A stretch of 5,515 bases of DNA from Bacillota bacterium (GTDB taxonomy: Bacteria > Bacillota > Dethiobacteria > DTU022). The notes beneath the pieces were generated by a model. The model was not told where the DNA came from. It ran no database searches and saw nothing but the letters and a program-made list of their open reading frames with translations. The stretch covers positions 1 through 5,515 of the forward strand of contig JAAZPS010000058.1 of assembly GCA_012797095.1 (NCBI GenBank), given 5' to 3'. The translations under genes were made by a program, and so were the position numbers. Below are positions 1 through 5,515 of the stretch, one piece after another. Numbering within the stretch: the first letter of the stretch is position 1; the number at the start of each line of letters is the position of its first letter.

Positions 1-180
1 ATGATACGGCGGCGTTTCCGGGGAATTCATCCGATACATCAGGCCCATGAAAGGATCCCTGCCGCAACCCGATCCTGCTCCCGGATCAACCTGCCGCGAA
101 AGATCGATCCCGGTTCGGACAGGCTGCGGATCGTGAAACAGGGGAAGCAGGCCCGGGCCGGGCAGCCCAAAGGTTTCAAA

Positions 181-218
181 TCAATAAAATAAAGGGCCTG
201 GAGCAGTCGACGCCTCCA
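181..218 (-). terminator. Possible weak Rho-independent terminator of the leftward oxidoreductase gene
   Basis: Read on the minus strand, an imperfect dyad at 218-199 (TGGAG pairing with CTCCA around a central GTCGAC, with a two-base internal mismatch on each side) is followed, about six bases later, by a T-rich run at 193-183. It lies about 75 bases beyond the oxidoreductase stop codon, which suits a terminator. The stem is interrupted and the T-run does not follow directly, so the call is weak. Confidence 0.25.
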
Positions 219-290
219 TCCATCAGCTGGTAGGCCAATACTTATGCCATCCTGCCAATGCCTTGCCTTCGTCGGTTGGTAACCTTGGCG

Positions 291-1769
291 CTAGCTTGAT
301 CTGAACGGCCGGCGGGCCTCCCGGCAAAGGCGCTGGATCAGCCTGCGGCCCGACAGCGCTGCGGTGGAAATGCCGATCATGGCTTCAGCCCAGTGCCCGA
401 CCATGTAAAAATTACGCAGACCGGGCAGGCTCCGGCTCAAACCCCCCATCATAACTTTCAAGAAACTACCCGGCGGCCCCCAGGCCTGCAGCCCATGGTA
501 ATTGCCGGTGATCCGCTCCGTGGTCAGGGGTGTAGCCACATCTATCGCCTCCACCTGCTCACGTAAATCAGGGAAACGCTGTTCCAGCATACCGATCACT
601 TTTTCAGCAGCAGTAGCCTTGGCCTCCCGGTAAAGAGCCGGCTCCCGGTTAAGCCCGGCCCAGTATTCGTAGGTGGAATCAAGGGATATGATCATCACAC
701 CCCGGCCCGGCAGCGCCAAGGGCGGCCCGCTGTACAATTTCACGCTCAACCGGTCCCGCTCCAGGCCGGCTATCTGCTCCGGATTGTCCATGAAGTAAAG
801 CAGGGAGGAAGGTTCACCGGACAGCTCCCTCGCCACCCCCAGGGATACCTGAATGGCAAAGGGCTGTGGCCCTGTGGCAGGATTATTGTAATAAGCTTTA
901 ATCAGATTGCTGCAATATTTGCCACCCAGCAGCTCAAAGATGGTGGCGCTCCCATCAGCGGCGGAGATCACCAGGTCTGCGCGATGTTCGGAACCGTCGG
1001 ACAGGCGCACTCCCACCGCCCGGCCGCCTTTCACAAGGATCCGTTCCACGGGGCTACGATAGCGCACCTCGCCGCCCAAGCCCAGGTAGCGCTTCTCGAT
1101 CGCCCGGGCAAAGGTGAGCGAGTCAACGCGGGGCGTACCCAGCATGCGGTTGTGGCAGCCTGCCAGAAAAGCCATATGCACACCCATGGGGACCTCAGCC
1201 ATGCCGTACTGGATATAGCCGAAAACACGGCGCAGGAATGCGTTTTTGAAACGGGCCGCAAAATCCGCGGTGCTTATCTTCATCCAGCGGGGCAACACCG
1301 CCAGATCGCGGGCAATCTTGATTATTTCGAAGGGTCGGTACAGGGGCAGCGCCAGCAGCTCAAAATTGGATAAGCGGCGGACCCCGGCGGTAAATTGATC
1401 GATCAGCCGCCCATCCTCCGGCGCAATCTCCCTCATATGCCCGCCCAGCCTCTCCATATCGGTGTAGACGTTGAACTGCTGCCTCGACAGATCTTCACAG
1501 CGCACAAAGATCTCATGAAAATCCATCTCCAGATCTGCTGCTCCCAACTCTTCCCAGATAGCGCGGTAGCGGGAGGCCGGGCCGGCACCAGCCAGATGGT
1601 GGATACATCCATCAAAGGTGTAGCCCTTCCTGGACCAGGCTGTGCAAAGCCCTCCCGGCCGCTCATGCATCTCGAATATACAGGTGTTGCCGCCGTTCAG
1701 CTGAGCGTAGCATCCTGTTGACAGACCAGCAATCCCCGCACCAATGATAATCGCTGTCTTTTTTGGCAC
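291..1769 (-). CDS. FAD-dependent oxidoreductase, phytoene desaturase / carotenoid isomerase / retinol saturase-like
   Basis: This is a 492-residue flavoprotein of the CrtI/CrtISO/RetSat superfamily, whose members desaturate, isomerise or saturate polyene and isoprenoid chains using bound FAD. The N-terminus has the Rossmann motif GAGIAG (residues 10-15), an acidic residue ending the second strand (E33) and the ERPGG segment (36-40) typical of this superfamily. Residues 232-246 form the GGEV...VERILV strand region that lines the FAD site. The C-terminal segment around 455-478 (YMVGHW, then GISTAALSG) matches the family's second FAD-contact region. Length is normal for the family. I place the start at the GTG at 1769-1767, because AAGGGG lies 8 bases before it; the GTG at 1778 overlaps that ribosome binding site. 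The gene diverges from the peptidase operon and has no visible carotenoid-synthesis neighbours, so the substrate is unknown. Family assignment is firm; the specific reaction is not. Confidence 0.88.
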   Translation of the reverse strand: MPKKTAIIIGAGIAGLSTGCYAQLNGGNTCIFEMHERPGGLCTAWSRKGYTFDGCIHHLAGAGPASRYRAIWEELGAADLEMDFHEIFVRCEDLSRQQFNVYTDMERLGGHMREIAPEDGRLIDQFTAGVRRLSNFELLALPLYRPFEIIKIARDLAVLPRWMKISTADFAARFKNAFLRRVFGYIQYGMAEVPMGVHMAFLAGCHNRMLGTPRVDSLTFARAIEKRYLGLGGEVRYRSPVERILVKGGRAVGVRLSDGSEHRADLVISAADGSATIFELLGGKYCSNLIKAYYNNPATGPQPFAIQVSLGVARELSGEPSSLLYFMDNPEQIAGLERDRLSVKLYSGPPLALPGRGVMIISLDSTYEYWAGLNREPALYREAKATAAEKVIGMLEQRFPDLREQVEAIDVATPLTTERITGNYHGLQAWGPPGSFLKVMMGGLSRSLPGLRNFYMVGHWAEAMIGISTAALSGRRLIQRLCREARRPFRSS

Positions 1770-1777
1770 CCGCTTCA

Positions 1778-1783
1778 CCCCTT
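1778..1783 (-). promoter_or_regulatory. Ribosome binding site of the oxidoreductase gene
   Basis: AAGGGG on the minus strand sits 8 bases before the GTG at 1769. It abuts or overlaps the alternative GTG at 1778, which would leave no spacer. This decides in favour of the start three codons further in. Confidence 0.6.
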
Positions 1784-1873
1784 GCTATTATTTTTTACCT
1801 TCAACACAGCGCAGCCTTTTCCTGCAATCGCAACCTCATCTCGATTGCTCCGCGGTTTCGAGACCGGTTGGGC

Positions 1874-1896
1874 TTGATCGCTTTTTTGACGATCAA
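1874..1896. repeat. Inverted repeat TTGATCG-N9-CGATCAA in the divergent intergenic region
   Basis: Two perfect 7-base arms (1874-1880 and 1890-1896) flank a 9-base spacer that contains a T-run. The dyad lies between two divergent genes and about 34 bases upstream of the TATAAT box of the peptidase gene, a usual position for a transcription-factor operator. It lacks a trailing T-tract and so does not look like a terminator. No regulator gene is in the window, so the operator role is inferred. Confidence 0.3.
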
Positions 1897-1929
1897 CAAC
1901 TGAAGGCAAGGGCTTGCGCAATATTAAGA

Positions 1930-1935
1930 TATAAT
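1930..1935 (+). promoter_or_regulatory. Probable -10 box of the peptidase operon promoter
   Basis: A perfect TATAAT lies 38 bases upstream of the peptidase ATG in a locally AT-rich patch, which stands out in this GC-rich sequence. At the usual 17-base spacing the upstream hexamer (1907-1912, CAAGGG) does not resemble TTGACA, and no TGn extension is present. The promoter may therefore be weak or depend on an activator; the nearby dyad at 1874-1896 is a candidate binding site. A TTGACG at 1886-1891 is too far away (38 bases) to pair with this box. Confidence 0.45.
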
Positions 1936-1973
1936 AAGGTCAGTTCAAGGAAAATTCATTCCGGAGGTGGATC

Positions 1974-3422
1974 ATGTTGGATTGGGTCTATTACCTGCTT
2001 GCTGCCGGAGGATTGATTCTGGCGGTGGTGCTTTTGAGCCGGGCGGCAGCCTTTCGTTCCCGGCGCTACACGGTCCGGCCGGAGCAAGGCATCGCGATCG
2101 ACCGCCTGCGGGCCGCGGAAAGGCTTTCCGGGGCCATCCGGATCCCCACCATCACCGCACCCGAGCCGGAGGGAGCGGAGCGGGCTCCTTTCGAGCAGTT
2201 TATTGCCTACCTGGAGCAGGCCTACCCGCGGGTACATGAGCTTGTGGAGCGGGAGATCGTCAACCGTTACAGCCTGCTTTACCGCTGGAAGGGGCGTGAT
2301 GAGAGCCTGAAGCCGGCTTTGCTGATGGCCCATATCGACGTGGTCCCGGTGGAGGAGGGCACGGAGCAGGATTGGCTCCATCCGCCCTTCAGCGGGGCGG
2401 TGGCCGATGGGTTTGTCTGGGGCCGGGGGACCATGGATATCAAGAACCAGATCATCTTGATCCTGGAGGCGGTCGAAGATCTGCTCGCGGCGGGATTCAC
2501 CCCCGCCCGCGACTTCTACCTTGCTTTCGGCCATGATGAGGAGGTGCGCGGGAAAGAGGGCGCCTTCAAGATCGCGGCGCTGCTCCAATCACGTGGAATC
2601 ACCTTCGAGTACATCCTCGATGAGGGCGGCGCGGTCACGGTGGGAGCGATGCCCGGGGTGAAGCAGGCCCTCGCCATGGTCGGCATCGCCGAGAAAGGGT
2701 ACGCCGATATCCGGATCACCGCCAGGGGCGAGGGGGGCCATTCATCGATGCCGCCGCGGCATACCGCTGCCGGGCTGATCGGACAGGCGGTGGTCGATCT
2801 GGAGAAACGGCAGCATCCGGCGCGGATCAGCCCGTTCCTGAAAGAGATGCTCGCCTATGTCGGCCCGGAGATGAACTTCGGGCTGCGCCTGATCCTGGCC
2901 AACCTGTGGCTTTTCGGGCCGCTGTTCAAGCTGATCTTCAAAGCTTCCCGGGCGGGCAATGCGCTACTGCGCACCACAACCGCGGTGACCATCCTCGAGG
3001 GAGGCAGCGAGCCCAATGTGCTCCCCCGGAAAGCAAGCGCGGTGATCAACTACCGCATCGCCCCGGGTGAAACCGTGGCCGGGATGCTCGAGCATCTCCG
3101 CAGGATCGTGGGACCGGAGATCGCCGTGGAGCCGCTGGTCACCACCGAACCTTCACGGATCTCGCCGGTGGAGGGCAACGGCTTCAAAACCATCGAGAGG
3201 GCCATCTACGCCATCTTTCCCGATGCGGTCACCGTACCATATATCGTCATGGGCGGCACCGATGCGATCCGCTACGAGCCGCTCTGCGAGCAGATCTACC
3301 GCTTCACCCCCATGCTTATCTCCGCGGAAGATCTTGACCGGATGCACGGGACGAATGAACGGCTTTCCCTGGACAATATCGAGAACGGCATCCGCTTCTA
3401 TATCGAACTTCTCAAAAAATGA
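1974..3422 (+). CDS. Membrane-anchored M20 family metallopeptidase, PM20D1/Cps1-like
   Basis: This 482-residue zinc enzyme belongs to the M20 peptidases, closest in recalled sequence to PM20D1 (N-acyl amino acid hydrolase/synthase) and yeast-type carboxypeptidase S. Residues 4-22 form one hydrophobic anchor, followed by a basic patch (R23, R28, R30, R31). The dinuclear metal site appears complete: H120 and D122 in MAHIDVVP, bridging D155 in GRGTMD, catalytic E189 and ligand E190 in GHDEE, D217 in DEGG, and H458 in RMHGTNE. H256 in GGHSS fits the dimerisation-domain histidine that reaches the partner active site; the lid domain spans roughly 240-365. The anchor's charge distribution predicts a cytoplasmic catalytic domain. 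GGAGG at 1963-1967 lies 6 bases before the ATG, fixing the start. It heads the rightward gene set, 153 bases before the membrane-protein pair. M20 peptidase is certain; substrate (N-acyl amino acid, dipeptide or other amide) is not. Confidence 0.93.
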   Translation: MLDWVYYLLAAGGLILAVVLLSRAAAFRSRRYTVRPEQGIAIDRLRAAERLSGAIRIPTITAPEPEGAERAPFEQFIAYLEQAYPRVHELVEREIVNRYSLLYRWKGRDESLKPALLMAHIDVVPVEEGTEQDWLHPPFSGAVADGFVWGRGTMDIKNQIILILEAVEDLLAAGFTPARDFYLAFGHDEEVRGKEGAFKIAALLQSRGITFEYILDEGGAVTVGAMPGVKQALAMVGIAEKGYADIRITARGEGGHSSMPPRHTAAGLIGQAVVDLEKRQHPARISPFLKEMLAYVGPEMNFGLRLILANLWLFGPLFKLIFKASRAGNALLRTTTAVTILEGGSEPNVLPRKASAVINYRIAPGETVAGMLEHLRRIVGPEIAVEPLVTTEPSRISPVEGNGFKTIERAIYAIFPDAVTVPYIVMGGTDAIRYEPLCEQIYRFTPMLISAEDLDRMHGTNERLSLDNIENGIRFYIELLKK

Positions 3423-3562
3423 CCGGGGGCAGTTCCTCCGGCTGCGGGAGCAGCGCTGTGGCGGGCAGCCCTCGATCGATCTACCGGTAAAATGGCTGCG
3501 GTGGGCAAGCAGGAACAGAAGAGCAGATCTTGAATCTATCCCTAACCGGTTGACAGACAAAC

Positions 3563-3567
3563 AGGAG
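3563..3567 (+). promoter_or_regulatory. Ribosome binding site of the DUF5058-like gene
   Basis: AGGAG lies 8 bases before the TTG at 3576, but only 2 bases before the GTG at 3570, which argues against the longer start. The surrounding AGGAGAGGTG (3563-3572) is identical to the site before the lipoprotein gene (4994-5003). If the GAGGTG part is what pairs with 16S rRNA, a TTG at 3582 would also be well spaced, so the start is uncertain by two codons. Confidence 0.55.
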
Positions 3568-3575
3568 AGGTGGGG

Positions 3576-4307
3576 TTGATCTTGAGAGTTTTTGACCTGA
3601 ACAGTTCCTTTTTATTCGTCGCTGCCGGAGTGATCGTTCTTTTTGTCATGGCCCAATCCGTTTTCTTCCTTTACCAGGCCTGGCGTCAGGCCAGAGCGTT
3701 GGGGATCTCCGCAGCTGTGCTGAAAAGGGTGACCGTGGCCAGCGCTGTCTTCACCGTGGCGCCAGCCATCGCCATTCTCATGGGGGTATTCGCCCTGTCC
3801 AAATTTCTGGGCTTGCCGCTACCCTGGTTGAGATTGAGCATCCTCGGTGCAGTAACCTACGAACTGCCCGCGGCAACGATCGCCGCCAATGTTCTCAATC
3901 TCCCCGTAGCGGAAGGGGTCACTGACCCCCGGGCCTACACGACCATCGCCTGGGTCATGACCCTGGGGATTCCATCGGGGCTGATCATGATCACCCTGTT
4001 TTTGAAGAAGATCCAGGGGGGCCTGCAGAACATGAAACGGCGGGATACCCGGTGGGGAGAGATCTTTATCGAGGCCCTTTTCCTGGGGATGATCGCCGCC
4101 TTCATGGGGATGGTCTTCGCCGATATCAGCAGCGGTATCCGGGGCTGGATCCCTGTTTTCGTGATGATCGTCTCGGCCCTGCTGATGCTTCTTTGCGGTT
4201 TTTTCGTCAAGGTGCTCAAGATCAAATGGATGGAGGATTATGCCCTGCCCATCAGCATGCTGGGCGCGATGGCCTGCTCCATTCCGATCACGAACTTGCT
4301 CGGTTAG
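3576..4307 (+). CDS. DUF5058-like polytopic membrane protein, putative transporter subunit
   Basis: This 243-residue protein is almost entirely hydrophobic, with about seven likely membrane segments near residues 11-34, 52-78, 86-105, 119-145, 163-185, 189-214 and 222-241. The N-terminal pattern (a first helix ending VMAQSVFFLYQAW, then a basic ARALGI loop) and the WLRLSILGAVTYELPAA stretch around 84-100 recall the DUF5058 family, uncharacterised membrane proteins of about this length in Bacillota. I base this on memory of the family, not a search. A conserved-looking acidic residue (E96 of YELPAA) within a membrane segment could be functional. The next gene begins 11 bases after the stop and is translationally coupled, suggesting a two-subunit complex. 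The 153-base gap upstream contains no clear terminator or promoter, so co-transcription with the peptidase is plausible. TTG at 3576 is chosen on ribosome-binding-site spacing; GTG 3570 and TTG 3582 are alternatives. Function is unknown; transport is inferred. Confidence 0.8.
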   Translation: MILRVFDLNSSFLFVAAGVIVLFVMAQSVFFLYQAWRQARALGISAAVLKRVTVASAVFTVAPAIAILMGVFALSKFLGLPLPWLRLSILGAVTYELPAATIAANVLNLPVAEGVTDPRAYTTIAWVMTLGIPSGLIMITLFLKKIQGGLQNMKRRDTRWGEIFIEALFLGMIAAFMGMVFADISSGIRGWIPVFVMIVSALLMLLCGFFVKVLKIKWMEDYALPISMLGAMACSIPITNLLG

Positions 4308-4312
4308 GAGGG
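4306..4312 (+). promoter_or_regulatory. Ribosome binding site overlapping the upstream stop codon
   Basis: AGGAGGG begins inside the TAG stop of the DUF5058-like gene (4305-4307) and lies 6 bases before the ATG at 4319. This near-perfect site sets the true start of the second membrane protein. It also implies that ribosomes finishing the first gene help start the second, giving matched amounts of the two proteins. Confidence 0.8.
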
Positions 4313-4318
4313 AAGACA

Positions 4319-4981
4319 ATGAACCGACCTTACAGCGAAAGGATCCATCAGTGGGGCCGGCTCTGGTGCGCGCTGGCCCTGATCATATTCACCTTCTTTC
4401 CGGCTGCGGCCAGTATCTACTACCGGGCTTGGCCTGACGGCATTCTCCTGCTCAGGGGTCTGGCCGGGGTGGTCCCGATCTACTGGACCGTGGGGATCAT
4501 CGAAGCGCTCACCTTCTCGCCGATGCTCGGCTCGGGCGGCTCCTACCTGGGATTTGTTACCGGAAACCTGAGCAACCTCAAGGTCCCCTGCGCCCTGAAC
4601 GCCATGGAGATCGCCGGGGTCAAACCGGGCACGGAGAAGGGGGAACTGATCTCCACTGTGGCCATCGCCGTCTCCTCCTTCGTCACCACGGCGGTCATCT
4701 TCCTGGGAGTGCTGCTGCTGGCCCAACTGCAGCCGATCCTGGAATCGGAACTGCTGGCCCCGGCCTTTGCCAATATCCTGCCTTCCCTTTTCGGGGCCCT
4801 GGGGGTGGTCTTTATTACGAGGAACTGGAAGATCGCCGTTGCCCCCATTCTGTTCATGCTGGTTCTCTTCATTCTGGTACCATCCCTGGCCACTTCTGTC
4901 AGCGTCCTTGTCCCGGTGGGTGCGCTCATCGCCATAGCAGCGGCCAGGTTGCTCTACAGAAAAGGTTATCTGGATATCTGA
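4319..4981 (+). CDS. Unnamed polytopic membrane protein, partner of the DUF5058-like protein
   Basis: I do not recognise a named family. The 220-residue protein has a short basic cytoplasmic-type N-terminus, then hydrophobic segments near residues 15-35, 42-63, 111-137, 146-167 and 169-211 (probably two helices). Between the second and third lies the most striking part, residues 68-95, rich in glycine, serine and asparagine (SPMLGSGGSYLGFVTGN, then LSNLKVPCALNA). Such a small-residue, polar stretch inside a membrane protein often forms a re-entrant loop or unwound helix that binds substrate. A charged loop (101-110, VKPGTEKGEL) follows. The frame is open back to 4052, but that part overlaps the preceding gene in another frame; the ATG at 4319 with its strong ribosome binding site is the real start. 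Tight coupling to the DUF5058-like gene suggests a heteromeric membrane complex, probably a transporter. The molecular function is inferred only from context and topology. Confidence 0.85.
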   Translation: MNRPYSERIHQWGRLWCALALIIFTFFPAAASIYYRAWPDGILLLRGLAGVVPIYWTVGIIEALTFSPMLGSGGSYLGFVTGNLSNLKVPCALNAMEIAGVKPGTEKGELISTVAIAVSSFVTTAVIFLGVLLLAQLQPILESELLAPAFANILPSLFGALGVVFITRNWKIAVAPILFMLVLFILVPSLATSVSVLVPVGALIAIAAARLLYRKGYLDI

Positions 4982-5010
4982 AAAACCGTTGGAAGGAGAG
5001 GTGTATCACG

Positions 5011-5412
5011 ATGCCCCGAAAATTTTCAGCAGTGCTGTTTCTGCTCGTGTTCTGCCTTCTCGCCGCCGTCTCCTGTAGTCCGGCCAAACTTCCCCCGCTG
5101 GAGGGTGAGCCCGCGGAGCTGGCCGACGAATTCATCAGCTGCCTGGACAGGGGCGATTTTGAAGATGCTGTCGATTTTTTTGATGTCAGGATGAAACGGG
5201 CCATGCCCGCCCAGACCCTGGAGCAGACCTGGAAAGATCTGGTGAAGGAGCACGGTTCGTACGAGGGTCAGACCGCTGTGAGCGAGGAGGTCATTGACGG
5301 CTATGATGTTGTCTTCGTCACCGCGGAGTTTGCCGCTGAAGAGATGATCATCCGGGTGGTCTTCGGTGAAGACCGGCGGGGAGCCGGCCTCTGGTTCGAA
5401 CCGGTCCAGTAG
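5011..5412 (+). CDS. Small DUF3887-like lipoprotein
   Basis: This 133-residue protein has a lipoprotein signal peptide: basic start (R3, K4), hydrophobic core 6-20 and a lipobox-like AVSC with the lipidated cysteine at C22. The alanine at -3 is less common than leucine but allowed. With serine at +2 the mature protein should be anchored on the outer face of the cytoplasmic membrane. Residues about 35-131 match the recalled pattern of DUF3887: a helical part (ISCLDRGDFEDAVDFFD, MKRAMPAQTLEQTWKDL) followed by strands (GYDVVFVTAEF, IIRVVFGED, GLWFEP), a compact alpha+beta fold of unknown role. In several families this domain precedes an alpha/beta hydrolase; here it stands alone, as a stop follows at once. 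A GGAAGGAGAGGTG stretch (4991-5003) precedes the ATG. The gene starts 29 bases after the membrane-protein gene and is probably in the same operon. Confidence 0.82.
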   Translation: MPRKFSAVLFLLVFCLLAAVSCSPAKLPPLEGEPAELADEFISCLDRGDFEDAVDFFDVRMKRAMPAQTLEQTWKDLVKEHGSYEGQTAVSEEVIDGYDVVFVTAEFAAEEMIIRVVFGEDRRGAGLWFEPVQ

Positions 5413-5439
5413 AACAATGCTGCGGGGCGGGACGGTGAG

Positions 5440-5451
5440 GATCCCGGGATC
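5440..5451. repeat. Perfect 12-base palindrome GATCCCGGGATC
   Basis: This palindrome lies 28 bases after the lipoprotein stop, in otherwise unassigned sequence. It has no loop and no T-run, so it is not a standard terminator. It could be an operator half of something beyond the window, or chance in GC-rich DNA. Confidence 0.2.
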
Positions 5452-5515
5452 TGCCGGAATCTCGCTCTCCTTCCCCGCCGTCGGATCCGGCTTGCCGTGC
5501 AGACAGCGGCAGCTC

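Noticed and set aside
1..180. Minus-strand frame open to the left edge, with ATG codons at 48, 39 and 30
   Set aside because: It may be the start of a leftward gene, but only 16 codons after the ATG at 48 are visible, the ribosome binding site is poor, and codon third positions are less GC-rich than in the real genes.
1..192. Plus-strand open frame of 63 codons at the left edge
   Set aside because: It is very basic and of low complexity, has no visible upstream context, and resembles no family I know. The minus strand is also open over 1-180, so openness here is not informative.
1031..1721. Several open frames antisense to or overlapping the oxidoreductase gene
   Set aside because: These are shadow frames of a well-supported gene: no ribosome binding sites, atypical composition and no family resemblance.
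1854..1865. Near-palindrome GGTTTCGAGACC in the divergent region
   Set aside because: It has a mismatch (wobble only as RNA), no loop and no clear positional relation to a promoter; it is too weak to list as an element.
3441..3454. Perfect 5-bp hairpin GCTGC-GGGA-GCAGC after the peptidase gene
   Set aside because: The stem is short and no T-run follows, so it is not convincing as a terminator; it could be an RNA-stabilising stem between genes.
3488..3555. TAAAAT at 3488-3493 and a perfect TTGACA at 3550-3555 before the DUF5058-like gene
   Set aside because: The TAAAAT has no -35 partner at usual spacing, and the -10 position for the TTGACA would fall in the start-codon region with no match, so no internal promoter can be supported.
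5026..5515. Minus-strand frame open from the right edge through the lipoprotein gene, containing a TVPPRSIVLL-like stretch that recalls C-termini of glycoside hydrolases
   Set aside because: The frame has no stop until 5026 and would overlap nearly the whole lipoprotein gene antisense. The rest of it is not protein-like. The resemblance is short and probably chance.
5417..5515. Plus-strand ATG frame open to the right edge after the lipoprotein gene
   Set aside because: There is no ribosome binding site and the visible 33 codons show no recognisable pattern.

Overview
The window looks like chromosomal DNA from a moderately GC-rich bacterium, most likely a Gram-positive member of the Bacillota (Clostridia or a related deep lineage). 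The reasons are strong GGAGG-type ribosome binding sites, frequent use of GTG and TTG starts, a DUF5058-type membrane protein and a DUF3887-type lipoprotein. No rRNA, tRNA, mobile element or CRISPR array was seen. The assignment is an inference from gene content and cannot be narrowed further here.

Layout. Positions 1-290 hold no gene I can support; a weak terminator-like dyad near 181-218 may end the leftward gene. Positions 291-1769 (minus strand) encode an FAD-dependent oxidoreductase of the phytoene desaturase / carotenoid isomerase / retinol saturase superfamily. A roughly 200-base divergent intergenic region follows, with a perfect TATAAT box and a 7-bp inverted repeat. On the plus strand come four genes: a membrane-anchored M20 metallopeptidase of the PM20D1/Cps1 type (1974-3422), a DUF5058-like polytopic membrane protein (3576-4307), a second, unnamed polytopic membrane protein translationally coupled to it (4319-4981), and a small DUF3887-like lipoprotein (5011-5412). 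The last 103 bases hold no supported gene.

How the genes may work together. The two membrane proteins are separated by 11 bases, and the ribosome binding site of the second overlaps the stop codon of the first, so they are very probably made together as two subunits of one membrane complex, plausibly a transporter. The M20 enzyme upstream has an N-terminal anchor whose charge pattern predicts a cytoplasmic catalytic domain. A working hypothesis is a small uptake-and-hydrolysis module: the two-subunit membrane complex moves an N-acyl amino acid, dipeptide or similar amide, the M20 enzyme cleaves (or forms) it at the inner membrane face, and the lipoprotein sits outside. The substrate and the transport function are inferred. 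The peptidase fold and catalytic residues are read directly from the sequence.
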